A stretch of DNA of 64,000 nt from Bradyrhizobium forestalis (GTDB lineage: Bacteria; Pseudomonadota; Alphaproteobacteria; Rhizobiales; Xanthobacteraceae), in NCBI RefSeq assembly GCF_002795245.1, contig NZ_PGVG01000015.1, positions 62,001 to 126,000 of the forward strand. Direction: 5' to 3'. The notes beneath the pieces were generated by a model. That model did not search any database. It was given only the letters and a program-made list of their open reading frames with translations, and had not been told where the DNA came from. Shown in pieces: positions 29,339 through 41,500 of this stretch. The position numbers and the translations under genes are program-made. Numbering within the stretch: position 1 is the stretch's first letter; every line of letters starts with the position of its first letter.

Positions 29339-29540
29339 ATGCTGGACGGCGCCACGACCGCGCTTCTGCGGACGATCCTGGATGAAGTCTACGAGAGCGT
29401 CCCACCGTATGATGCGGGCGTCCGCGCCTACGTTGCGTCCACAATCCTGGACGCCGCCATCAGAGGTGAGACGCGCCCCCGATCTGCTTAAACAGATCGG
29501 TCAGGAAGCTCTTTCCAGAGCACCAACGATGTGGCGATAG
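29339..29540 (+). pseudogene. Small hypothetical protein with one frameshift
   Basis: ATG at 29339, preceded by GAGGGAG, opens MLDGATTALLRTILDEVYES and runs through AYVASTILDAAIRGETRP. There a run of five C at about 29475-29480 shifts the frame. Dropping one C continues naturally as DLLKQIGQEALSRAPTMWR to a stop at 29540. A 66-residue helical protein interrupted by a homopolymer shift; a sequencing error is also possible. Confidence 0.5.
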
Positions 29541-29541
29541 A

Positions 29542-29946
29542 TCTAGGGCATGGCTTGTCATTGAGGTGAATTTCCAAGTCACAGTGCTGAAGATCCTGTC
29601 CTGCTATCCATGTTCGCGCGCGCCGTCGCGTCGCCTACGGCATAGCGATCCGGCCAGTTCGCAGAGGTGTATCGTGGTCGCAAATCGATGGCGGCCTAAC
29701 GTCACCGAAGACGCGGCGTTATCAGATGTGAATCGGTTGGCGCGTTGCTCGCTGCGAGGCCGATCGTTGAAACGAAAAGAGTAGCTCGCACAACGGGCAG
29801 CGCATCCAAGCCTTGGCGCACTACCCTTGCGCGCCACGATGCCGGTGAGGCATCGCGCTAATTACCTTCGTCCGGAAGCGAGGGGCGAACTCAGTGTTCG
29901 GCGCCGGAGCGCAGTCAACTCACGCGAGCCGGTGCGCCGTTGCTGC
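29542..29946. other. Stretch without recognisable genes
   Basis: Nothing supportable was seen on either strand between the frameshifted small gene and the minus-strand small gene at 29947. Confidence 0.4.
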
Positions 29947-30150
29947 TTACTCCTGCGGGAGCGCCGCAAGCGCCCTTTCGATCACTGTGATGTCTTGACT
30001 GACCTGAGCGATCGCTGGCTTCGGATCAACTCCAGTAACGCAGTTCAATTGCTGCAGTAGCTCCCGCCGATGCACCAGAAGGTTCTCCAGCGCGCTGCGG
30101 TTGTTTAGTTTCACATAGCCGTCGACAATCAATCCAATCGAAAGGGACAT
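29947..30150 (-). CDS. Small hypothetical protein
   Basis: 67 residues from the ATG at 30150 (MSLSIGLIVDGYVKLNNRSA); an in-frame TTG lies four codons further up. The sequence ALENLLVHRRELLQQLN and QDITVIERALAAL predicts two helices. No known domain. Composition and codon pattern look coding. Confidence 0.5.
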   Translation of the reverse strand: MSLSIGLIVDGYVKLNNRSALENLLVHRRELLQQLNCVTGVDPKPAIAQVSQDITVIERALAALPQE

Positions 30151-30546
30151 CGAAACTCTCAAACAAAGCTGTTCTCAACTAAGATGCGTATAGCACATCG
30201 ACAAACGATGTTCAGCTCGTCGGGAGAGAATACTGGCGGGCTAGCTTGTCAGCGACAGGCGTCCGGCGCCGCGGGTGTGACCGACTATTCCTTGCGCCTT
30301 ACAACCGTCCAGCTCTGTTTGAAGGACTAACCGTGCAGAAAGACGGCGTATGGCGAGCCAAAAACGCTGCGGATCGTCGCCATGGAAAGGCTAGGCTAGG
30401 TGAACTAATGATATCACGAACTGCCATGGTCCTTATCCGCCTGCCGAATGGCTTCCGAGGTGCGATGACAGGCGGCGCGTTGATTGACGACATGCTCGCC
30501 TGAATATCTCTTCGTAGAGATTGCGACGACCTCAGGAGCGTCCAGG
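30151..30546. other. Stretch without recognisable genes
   Basis: A plus-strand frame at 30246-30503 is open but unassigned; its end (MISRTAMVLIRLPNGFRGAM) might be a small-protein remnant. Confidence 0.35.
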
Positions 30547-30756
30547 ATGCTCGATGAATATTTGGCCCGCATTCGTGCTCACCGCAACAACATCCACCGC
30601 TATCGTCGCCTGCTGAAGTCGAACCTGTCGGACGTCGAACGTCAGTTCATCGAAGAACGCCTCACCGAAGAGCGGACCGCGCTGGAGTCTCTTTCGGACG
30701 AGACCTTCCCGCTCGCGTTTAGCCTTCGGAAGGCGGCGGACATACCGGCGAGCTAG
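30547..30756 (+). CDS. Small helical protein, hypothetical
   Basis: 69 residues; ATG at 30547 with AGGAG eight bases upstream. Residues 1-50 are strongly helical and charged (MLDEYLARIRAHRNNIHRYR, then FIEERLTEERTALESLSDET). No known domain; it looks like a genuine island small protein. No neighbours suggest a job. Confidence 0.6.
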   Translation: MLDEYLARIRAHRNNIHRYRRLLKSNLSDVERQFIEERLTEERTALESLSDETFPLAFSLRKAADIPAS

Positions 30757-31567
30757 GCGCGGAGCCGCGAACGACGCGCGCATTTGGGACTACGCGATTT
30801 CTCGCCGGCGGCATCATCATGAGTTCGCGACCTGGCAAATAATCGATGATATCCGCCCGCTGTTGGCCTAGTCCCGAAGACCTGATCTGCTGACCTGCAC
30901 GTGAGTTCATTCGGCTCGCGTATCAGGTGCTCAATCTATATCGGCATTAGCCCATAGCGGATTAAAAAGCAGCGCTGTTCGATCGGTCCTCGCTCGCGGA
31001 CCTGTTTGTATTCGGCCATATCCTCGGCAGTTTGTTAGATTGGCTACACTCCCAGCCAAATCGTTCTCAGTCGCTAGCCAGCTGAGACAGCCACAACTTC
31101 ATCTTTTCATCGGTCTGCGACCACGGCATGAGATTTGCTCTACTAGCTGAGACGCTGCGGAACCATATTCGCGGCGAGAGGCAGAGCAAGGAAGGAAACG
31201 ACTTGCCAAATCTGCGACTGGAGACAGTTTACGACGCCGGCAATATCTCCAGCAGCATTCTGGGGAATATAAAGGTGAGCGGCGGCGCCACGCGAAAGGT
31301 GGAACATCAAGTTGGTGCGCGCCGATCGGGCTCGCCTGCGAAATACCCTCGCGCCGATATTTTCACTAGTCGCCGGGCAAATGGAAGGCCTTTTGCGTGT
31401 AGCCGATCCCATAGGCCTACTGCACAGGCTCTCGGCGACCGACGGTTGGTTGTTTCGACGGAGATCGCAGTTCGGCCGAGCGACAGGGAAGTCGCAGTTC
31501 CCTGGCAGAACAACGGTCTCCAGCTTTTGGATCAATCACGTCAGCCTGCACCGGGCAATCCAACACT
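30757..31567. other. Stretch upstream of ectC
   Basis: Overlapping unassigned frames on both strands at 31128-31570. No ectA or ectB remnant was recognised and no promoter motif can be supported. Confidence 0.45.
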
Positions 31568-31954
31568 ATGATTGTGCGCAGCCTGTACGACGTCGAAGCA
31601 ACCGATCACTTCGTCGATTGGGGCAATGGTACCAGCCACCGCCTTCTAACGGATAAGGACGGCATGGGTTTTAGTATCTGCCACACCGTGGTGCGCGCTA
31701 ACACCGTTTCTCTTCTGCAATACCGGAATCATCTCGAGGCCTGCTACTGCATCGGCGGAGAGGGCGAGGTCGAGGACATGGACGGCAATGTCTTTCCCAT
31801 TCGCAAGGGTGACATGTATGTGCTTGACAAGCATGACAAGCATTTCCTGCGCGGGGGACGAAACAACGACATGATCCTCGTTAGCATCTTCAACCCGCCC
31901 CTCACCGGAACCGAGCGCCACAAGCTCGACGACCCGGCAGGTTCCACATATTGA
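31568..31954 (+). CDS. ectC: L-Ectoine synthase, orphan
   Basis: 128-residue cupin-fold EctC. Visible are [20 protein letters not shown] at the start, [31 protein letters not shown] (iron/substrate cupin motif), [20 protein letters not shown] and [14 protein letters not shown]. EctC cyclises N-gamma-acetyl-2,4-diaminobutyrate to ectoine. Length fits the family (about 130). EctA and EctB, which make the substrate, are absent within the window, so this is an orphan copy. It might act on acetyl-DABA supplied by a host or from hydrolysed ectoine, or on another substrate. Confidence 0.9.
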   Translation: MIVRSLYDVEATDHFVDWGNGTSHRLLTDKDGMGFSICHTVVRANTVSLLQYRNHLEACYCIGGEGEVEDMDGNVFPIRKGDMYVLDKHDKHFLRGGRNNDMILVSIFNPPLTGTERHKLDDPAGSTY

Positions 31955-32514
31955 GGGATGCGAAGAAACGCCAATTCCAACATGACTGCCGTTAATTGCG
32001 AGAAACATTTACTCGAGCGATCCAGCACTGCCTCGTATCGCACGCACGGACCTTAGAAAAAGTGTTTGTCCCGGTTGTACTAAAGGCGCACGCGATGCGC
32101 TTCGGCTGAGCTGACAAATTACTTTGGTATTCCGGGTCCCTTTTTCCTTGTCGGGAAGACCGGGCGGGCGAAGGCTTGTGCCGATTGATAGCGCGCTCAG
32201 TTGTACGATGTCTGGCGACGCTGTTGGATAGCTGACATAGCACCGCTGTGGCTATCGCATTGATTGCACCCGATTTCACCTTTGGCACGATACATGCGTA
32301 ATCCTCTAAAGAGTGCCATAGAGGAGAAGTCGGTCGATGCGAACGCTTACCAGAACTCTGACGCGGTCGAGTGGCAGCTGCGATACCGCCTGCATCATTT
32401 TTGGTGATGCGGAAGGTTGGCAGGAAAATTGAGTGATCTGCTTCGGCCGGTCTCGCCACATCAATGCAGACCAGCCTAAGCCCCAAAACAGATTCGAACG
32501 TGTGAGCGATTTGC
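31955..32514. other. Region between ectC and the NRPS gene
   Basis: A 37-codon frame at 32293-32406 (MRNPLKSAIEEKSVDANAYQ and so on, ending LRYRLHHFW) is open but unsupported. No regulator site was recognised. Confidence 0.35.
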
Positions 32515-35500
32515 GTGAATCAAGGAAGTCGCCTTCCGAACTTGAGCGATGAACAAGTGCACAGCATATCTGCCGCACATGAACTCCTGGCGCGAGGGGA
32601 GGAGTTTTGGCGACGGCGGCTCGAACAGTTTAGAAGATTGCATCCTCCTTTCGTGTCATCGTCCGTGGCTGCGGCGCCTTCTCGATGGCAGTCGAGTTCG
32701 TGGTGTAGCCCAAGCGCTTTGGCTAAACTTTCCCCACAAGATCGGTTGGAATATCTGGTAACGGCTTGGCTGATCTATCTCGCTCGGATGACGGGGGAAA
32801 CCGAATTTCAACTGGGATGGAAGCCTGCATGGGATGGATTGCAAACTGCCTGTAAACTCGTCGAGGCGTTAATCGCCTCTGTCGTGCCGATGGATGTTTG
32901 CATTGAGCTTGCTCTCGATTTTGAAGAAGTGCGCAAAACCGTAGCGGCGGAAGTCGCGCAGCTGAGGACGCACGCTAGCTATACTCGGGATCTTATCGCG
33001 CGCTGGCCGACATTGCGAAGTGTAGAGGCGCTACGGGCACGCCAGCCTTGGCCGATCGGCATTGCAATCACGAAAGAGAGCTGTTCCGCCGCCGACGAGC
33101 TGTCGACGAGCCACAAGGCTGGCCAAGCCTTATGCGGCGATTTGCTGACCTTTGAGGTTCGCGCTCTGGATGGGAGCTTCCGCTGGCATTTTGATGCCGC
33201 TCGATTAGCGCCCAAGCAGATCGACCGCATGACGCAGCATTTGCAAGCTTTGTTACGCGGCGTGATGGACGATGCGGGGCAGCCTGTCGGCCGAATCGGC
33301 ATTCTGCCGACTGACGAGCGCGCGTATCTACTGGAGGAGTTGAATCGGACGGCGGCGCCTTGTTCGTATGAGCGATGTATCCATGAGCTGTTCGAGGCGC
33401 AGGTGCAAAAGGCGCCGGAAGCGGTGGCGGTGGTCCATGAGAAGGAGAGACTGAGCTATGGCGAACTCAATGCGCGGGCCAACGGGCTGGCGCATCATCT
33501 GATCGAGCTTGGGGTCAAGCCGGACCAGCCGGTGGCGATCTGCCTGGAACGCAGCCTAGCGATGGTGGTTGGTGTCTTGGCGATCATGAAGGCTGGCGGC
33601 GCCTATCTGCCGCTAGATCCGGCTTATCCGTCAGCGCGGCTGCGGCAGGTCGTCGACGACGCAAAACCGAAACTGCTGCTTTGTGATGTCGCCGGTCGAA
33701 CCGCATTGGGCGCCGAAGCCGTGGCCGATGTGACGGTGGTCGATCTGGAGACGGCGATCCCGCCTTGGGCCGACGGGCCGGCTTCGAACCCGGACCCGGG
33801 CACGCTTGGCCTCACCTCGCGCCATCTTGCCTATGTCATCTATACTTCCGGCTCAACCGGAATCCCCAAGGGCGTTGAAATGTCCCATGGCGCGCTTATG
33901 AATTCGCTTGCGGGGATTGGCACATCAAAGCTGCGCACACTTCAATTCGCGACCCTGAACTTCGATGTGTCCTGTCAGGAATTGTTCATTTGTTGGAAGG
34001 ACGGCGGAGCGCTTGTGCTCCTGCGGGAAGAGACCCGGAGGCGATTCTCCGACCTATTGGAATTTGTAGAGCGGGAGGCGATCGAGCGGCTTTTCCTCCC
34101 GTTCGTGGCATTGAATCATTTTGCGGAAGTCTGGAGCACCCAGCGCGTGCAACTGCCCTCTTTAAAAGAGCTTTATACAGCCGGCGAGCGATTGCAGGCC
34201 ACTCCACTGCTTAGGGAGTTCTTCGAAGCACACCCGAACGCGAGATTGATCAATCAATATGGCTCCACGGAAATCAGCGTCATTTCCGAGCACCACCTTG
34301 CAGCTGATCCGTCATGTTGGCCCCCGATGCCTCACGTCGGGCGTCCAATCGCCAACACGCGGGTGTACCTGCTTGATGGCCATGGCGCGCCCGTGCCGTT
34401 CGGCGCGGTGGGCGAGCTGTACATTGGCGGGGCGGGGGTGGCACGGGGCTACCTGAACCGCCCTGAACTGACAGAGGAGCGGTTCATCGCCAGTCCCTTT
34501 GTCGAGGGCGATCGGCTGTACCGGACCGGCGACCTTGCACGTTATCTGCCGGACGGCAATCTTGAGTTCCTGGGCCGCAACGACGATCAGGTGAAGATCC
34601 GCGGCTATCGCATCGAGCCGGGCGAGATCGTCGCGCGGCTTTGCGAGCACGCCTGGGTGCGCGAGGCGGTGGTGGTGGCACGCCAGAACGGCGCCGGCGA
34701 CAAGCATCTGATCGCCTATGTGGTCTGCGCGCCCGAGGCCGGCTCGGACGAGGGCGATGGAGGCGGGCTTGCGGGCGCCTTGCGGGCGCACTTAAGTGCG
34801 CGGCTGCCGGATTACATGGTGCCGAGTGCGTTCGTGCGGCTGGCGGCGCTTCCGCTGACGGTGAACGGCAAGCTCGATCGGAACGCGCTGCCGGCGCCGG
34901 CCGATCAGGCCTATGCGCTGGCGGCCTACCAGTCGCCGCAAGGTGCAGTCGAGACGGCGCTGGCGCGGATCTGGGCCGAACTCCTGGGTGTCGAGCGCAT
35001 CGGGCGCAACGACCACTTCTTCGAACTGGGCGGCCACTCGCTCTTGGCCGTGCAGATGTCGAGCCGGCTGTCACAGGCTGTCGGGGTCGAACTGCCGCTG
35101 TCGACGCTGTTCGCAAGGCCAGTGCTGACTGATCTGGCGGCAAGCATCGTCGAGCTGTTGAGCCGCTCCGGTCCGCAAGAGCTGCCGTCGATTGCAGCCG
35201 TGTCGCGTCATGAGCCGCTTGTACTGTCGTTTGCCCAGCAGCGGCTATGGTTTTTGGCGCAGCTGAACGAAGGCAGCACGAACTATCACATTCCGCTGGC
35301 CTTGCGACTGCGCGGGATGCTCGACCACAGCGCCTGGCAGCGCAGCCTTGACCGTCTGTTTGCGCGTCATGAGGCGCTGCGCAGTGTCTTTGTCGCGACC
35401 CAGGGCAAGCCCCGGGTTGAGGTTCTGCCGCCGGATGCGGGTCTGCCGATAGTTGAGCACGATCTGCGGGAGAGATCGGATGCAGAAGCGGCACTTTTGG

Positions 35501-38500
35501 ATCTGTGCCATGAAGAGGGCCACACGCCATTCGATCTTGCGCACGGTCCGCTGATCCGCGGGCGTCTGGTGCGGATGTCGGATAAGGAACACGTCTTTCT
35601 GCTGACCCAGCATCACATCGTCTCGGACGGCTGGTCGATGGGCGTGCTGCTGCGTGAACTTAGCCAGCTCTACCGGGCATTCGAGGCTGGGCAGGACGAT
35701 CCTCTGCCGCCGCTTGCGATCCAGTATCCGGATTATGCCGCCTGGCAACGCCAATGGCTGTCGGGAGATCGGCTGCAGAAGCAGGCGCAGTATTGGCGCA
35801 GCGCCCTGGCAGGCGCGACCCGTCTTGTCTTGCCGCCGGACCATGCACGGCCTGCCCAGCAGTCGTTTGCCGCGGCGACGGTCCCGATCATCGTCGATGC
35901 GGATTTGACGCGGGAGCTGAAGCGGCTGAGCCTGCAGCATGGCACGACGTTGTTCATGACGGTGCTGGCGGCCTGGGCGGCGGTGCTGTCGCGTCTGTCG
36001 GGGCAGGACGATCTTGTGATTGGCGTGCCGAGCGCCAATCGGGGGCACCGCGAGATCGAAGAGCTGATCGGGTTCTTCGTCAACACCCTTGCGCTTCGGA
36101 TGGACCTGTCCGGCAAGCCGCGCGTGTCGGAGCTTCTGGAGCGGACGCGGTGCACGGTGCTGGCTGCGCAGGAGCATCAGGACCTGCCGTTCGAGCAGGT
36201 GGTGGAGATCGTGCAGCCGCCTCGGGCTCTTGATCACACGCCATTGTTCCAGGTGATGCTGGCCTGGGAGAACAATGCGGTTGGATCATTGGACCTGCCG
36301 GGGCTGAGTGTCGAAGCTGCCGGGGAGGTGCTTGATCAGGTCGAGTTCGATCTGGAGCTGAGCTTTGGCGAGCATGGCGAGGAGATCGCCGGAACGCTGG
36401 GGTATGCCACGGCGCTGTTTGATCAGGCGACGATCGAGCGGCAGCGTGGTTATCTGCTGGCGCTGCTGCGGGCGATGGCTGCCGATGCGCAGCAAGAGGT
36501 CCACCGGATCGAGCTGCTGTCGACTGCCGAGCGCACGTATCTGCTGGACGAGCTGAACCGGACGGCGGCGCCGTACCCTGCGGAGCGGTGCATCCACGAG
36601 CTGTTCGAGGCGCAGGTGCACAAGGCGCCGGATGCAGTGGCGGTGGTCTGCGATGATGAGCGGCTGAGCTATGGCGAGCTCAATGCCCGGGCCAACCGCC
36701 TGGCGCATCACCTGATCGCCCTCGGGGTCAGGCCGGACCAGCCGGTTGCGATCTGCGTCGAGCGCAGTCCGATGATGGTGGTGGCGCTTTTGGCAATCTT
36801 GAAGGCCGGCGGGGCGTATATGCCGCTGGACCCGGCCTATCCGTCGGCGCGGCTGCATCAGGTACTCGACGATGCGGCGCCGCGGCTGCTGCTGGCCGAT
36901 GTGGCCGGCCGTGCCGCCTTCGGCGCGGATGTGCCGGGAAATGTGAGCGTGGTGAAGCTCGATGCTGCGGCGCCGGCCTGGGCCAGCCTGCCGGAAGCGG
37001 ACCCTGACCCGCGCGCGCTCAGCCTGAGCTCCCGCAATCTCGCCTATGTGATCTACACCTCGGGATCCACGGGCACGCCAAAAGGGGCACAGAACGAGCA
37101 TCGGGCTATCGTTAATCGCCTGATCTGGATGCAGAACGCCTATGGTCTGAAGGCAACAGACGTCGTGTTGCAGAAGACGCCATTTAGCTTCGATGTCTCG
37201 GCTTGGGAGTTCTTTTGGACTTTGCTTGAAGGGGCAACGCTGGTCGTGGCGCCGCCCGGTGCGCACAGAGAACCCGATGCATTGGTCGACTTGATCGTCA
37301 GCCAGCGCATCACGACAGTTCACTTCGTGCCATCCATGCTGGTCAGCTTTTTGGATGCGAAGAGTGTTGACCGCTGCACATCGCTGCGGCGGGTTTTATG
37401 GAGCGGCGAGGCGCTCCCTGCCGCCAGTGTGCATAGGGTTCGGCGCGTATTGCCCTGGACGGCCCTGCACAATCTCTACGGTCCGACTGAGGCCGCGATC
37501 GACGTTACATCCTGGAGCTGCCCGGCTGGATTTGATGAGGCTATCGTCCCGATTGGTCGCCCTATTGCCAACACGCGGGTCTACTTGCTGGATGGTCATG
37601 GCGGGCTGGTGCCGTTCGGTGCGGTGGGCGAGCTCTGCATTGGCGGGGCGGGGGTGGCGCGGGGCTACTTGAATCGCCCTGAGCTGACAGCGGAGCGGTT
37701 CATCCCCAGCCCCTTTGTCGAGGGCGACCGGCTGTACCGGACCGGCGACCTTGCACGTTATCTGCCGGACGGCAATATTGAGTTCCTGGGCCGCAACGAC
37801 GATCAGGTGAAGATCCGCGGCTTCCGAATCGAACCGGGCGAGATCGTCGCGCGGCTTTGCGGCCACGCCTGCGTGCGCGAGGCGGTGGTGGTCGCGCGCG
37901 AGGATGGTCGCGGCGAGCAGCGCCTCGTTGCGTATGTCGTTGCCGCCGAAGCTGAGGAATCTGATCTTGCCGGCGATTTGCGGGCGCATGTGAGTGCGGG
38001 GCTGCCGGACCACATGGTGCCGAGTGCGTTCGTGCGGCTGGCGGCGCTTCCGCTGACGCTGAACGGGAAGCTCGATCGAAACGCGCTGCCCGCCCCGGGC
38101 GACGAAGCTTATGCGCGCCGGACCTACGCGCCGCCACAGGGCGAGATGGAGACGGTGCTGGCGCAGATTTGGGCCGAGCTGCTGGGGCTGGAGCGGATCG
38201 GACGGAACGACAACTTCTTCGAACTGGGAGGGCACTCGCTCTTGGCGGTGCAGATGATCGAGCGTCTACGGCGGCGGTCACTGCGCATCGAGGTGCGCAC
38301 CTTGTTCGTCAACCCGGTGCTGGCGGATCTGGCTGCAAGTCTGGGCCGCCATCACGAGGTGGCGGTCCCAGCCAACCTGATCACCGAGCGGAGTGCGGCG
38401 ATCACGCCGCAGATGTTGCCGCTGATCGAGCTAGCGCAGGACGAGATTGACCGGATCATCGCCACGATACCCGGCGGGGTTTGCAACATCCAGGACATCT

Positions 38501-41500
38501 ACGGCCTGTCGCCGCTGCAGGACGGCATCCTGTTCCATCATTTGCTAGCGGCAAAGGGCGATCCATACCTACTGGTGTCGCAGATGGCGTTTGCCGAGCG
38601 TGGGCTGCTCGATCGCTATCTTGCCGCGGTCCAGCGGGTGGTGGATCGGCATGACATCCTGCGTACCTCGTTTGTCTGGGAGGGATTGTCGCGGCCGGCC
38701 CAGGTGGTTTGGCGGCAGGCGCAACTGGAGGTGATCGAGGTCCAGCTGGATGGCGCTCATGGCACTGGAGCCGAGCAGCTCAGGCAGCAGTTTGACCCAC
38801 GTCGGCACCGCATCGAGCTTGGCCGGGCGCCACTGCTGCGGTTTGTGATAGCGCGCGAGCCCCGCAGCCCGCGCTGGCTGCTGCTGGAGCTGCAGCATCA
38901 TCTGATCGGAGATCACACGACGCGGGACGTGATGCATGCTGAGGTCCGGGCCGAGCTGGAGGGGCGCCAGCATGAGCTGACCGCGCCGCAGCCATTCCGC
39001 AATCTGGTGGCGCAGGCGCATCTGCGCCGTGATGCCAAGGCCGATGAAGCGTTCTTCCGGGAGCTGCTGGCCGACATCGACGAGCCGACCACGCCCTTCG
39101 ACTTGAGCGAGGTGCGTGGCGACGGCGGCGGGGTTCGAGAGGCGCATCGGATGCTGCCGTCAGCGCTCCATGCGAGGCTGCGCGAACAGGCGCGGCGGCT
39201 GGGCGTGAGTCTGGCGAGCCTCTGCCATCTGGCGTGGGGACAGGTGGTGGCGCGCAGCAGCGGCCGCGAGCAGGTGGTGTTCGGCACGGTGCTGTTAGGC
39301 CGGCTGCAGGGCAGCGCTGGCGCCGACCGCGCCGTGGGGCTGTTCATCAACACCCTTCCGCTGCGGCTTGATCTCGATGACACCGCCGTCGAGGCGAGCG
39401 TGCGGATGACGCACGCCCGGCTGGCCGACCTGCTGGCACATGAGCATGCCTCGCTGGCGCTCGCACAGCGCTGCAGCGCTGTTGCGGCGTCGGCACCGCT
39501 GTTCAGCACACTGTTGAACTACCGTCACAACACGGCGCCGGCTGTGCCCGGCTCCGGGACGGATGATGTGTTGTCGGGCATGGAATGGCTGGGTGGGGAG
39601 GAACGCACCAACTATCCCCTGACTCTGTCGGTGGAGGATTTTGGCGAGGCGCTGGGCCTCACTGTGCAGGTGGCGGAACCGATCTCGGCGGATCGGATCT
39701 GCGGCTACATGCAGCGGGTGCTCGAGCAGCTGGCAAAGTCGCTGGAGCATGCCCCGGATACGCCGGTACGCGAGCTGGACATCTTGCCGGCTGAGGAGCG
39801 CACCTATCTGCTGGAGGATCTGAACCGGACGGCGGAGGCCTATCCATCGGACCGGTGCGTCCATGAGCTGTTCGAGGCGCAGGTGCAAAAGGCGCCGGAG
39901 GCGGTGGCGCTGGTCTGCGAAAACGAGCGGCTGAGCTATGGCGAGCTCAATGCGAAGGCCAACCGCCTGGCGCACCACCTGATCGCGCTCGGGGTCAAGC
40001 CGGACCAGCCGGTTGCGATCTGCCTCGAACGCAGTCCGGCGATGGTGGTTGGTGTCTTGGCGATCCTCAAGGCTGGCGGTGCCTATCTGCCGCTGGACCC
40101 AGCCTATCCCAGCCAGCGGCTGTATCAGGTTGTCGACGATGCCGCGCCGCGGCTGCTGCTTTGCGACGTCGTCGGTCGCGCAGCACTCGGCCCTGAGGTG
40201 CTGACCGATGTGACGGTTATCGATGTGGAGACGGCCACGCCCGCCTGGGCCGACCGGGCGGCTTCAAACCCTGACCCGCGCACGCTTGGCCTCACATCGG
40301 GCCATCTCGCTTATGTGATCTACACCTCAGGCTCAACCGGAACCCCAAAGGGGGTCATGGTCCAGCATCAGGGCTTGGTCAATCTGCTGTCGGCTCAGGT
40401 CGGCCTCTTTGGCGCTTCTTCCAACAGCCGCGTCGTGCAGTTTGCCTCCATTGCTTTTGATGCAAGCGCTTGGGAGCTTGTCATGGCGTTTGGCTCCGGA
40501 GCCGCTCTGCACTTGCCTGCGGAAGAGATCCGTCAAGCGAGTAGCAAGCTATCGGATTATCTGCAAAGCGAATCCATCACCCACGCGACATTACCCCCAG
40601 CGTTGCTTCAGACAAGCAAGGATCCGGAAGATTTGGCTGTGCAAGTTCTCATTCTTGCTGGAGAGCTGCCGAAGCCAGAACTCATGCGAAGTCTGGCCCC
40701 AGCATCAATTGCCAATGCTTACGGCCCGACCGAGGCAACAGTCTGTGCGACGATCTGGACTTGCCCGGCTGATTTCAATGGGTCGTTGGTCCCGATCGGG
40801 CGTCCAATCGCCAACACGCGGGTGTACTTGCTTGATGGCCATGGCGCGCCCGTGCCGTTCGGCGCGGTGGGCGAGCTTTACATTGGCGGGGCGGGGGTGG
40901 CACGGGGCTACCTGAACCGCCCTGAACTGACAGCCGAGCGGTTCGTCGCTAGTCCCTTTGTCGAGGGCGATCGGCTGTACCGGACCGGCGACCTTGCACG
41001 TTATCTGCCGGACGGCAATATTGAATTCCTGGGCCGCAACGACGATCAGGTGAAGATCCGCGGCTATCGCATCGAGCCGGGCGAGATCGTCGCGCGGCTT
41101 TGCGAGCACGCCTGGGTGCGCGAGGCGGTGGTGGTGGCACGCCAGAACGGCGCCGGCGACAAGCATCTGATCGCCTATGTGGTCTGCGCGCCCGAGGCCG
41201 GCTCGGACGAGGGCGATGGAGGCGGGCTTGCGGGCGCCTTGCGGGCGCACTTAAGTGCGCGGCTGCCGGATTACATGGTGCCGAGTGCGTTCGTGCGGCT
41301 GGCTGCGCTTCCGCTGACGGTGAACGGCAAGCTCGATCGGAACGCGCTGCCGGCGCCGGCCGATCAGGCCTATGCGCTGGCGGCCTACCAGTCGCCGCAA
41401 GGTGCAGTCGAGACGGCGCTGGCGCGAATTTGGGCCGAGCTCCTGGGTGTCGAGCGCATCGGGCGCAACGACCACTTCTTCGAACTTGGCGGCCACTCGC

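Noticed and set aside
31128-31567. Possible ectA/ectB remnant upstream of ectC
   Set aside because: No GNAT acetyltransferase or class III aminotransferase motif could be found in any frame.
34484-35530. Long minus-strand open frame (348 codons) inside the NRPS gene, and other long antisense frames there
   Set aside because: Shadow of GC-rich NRPS coding sequence; Arg/Pro/Ala-rich with no motif.
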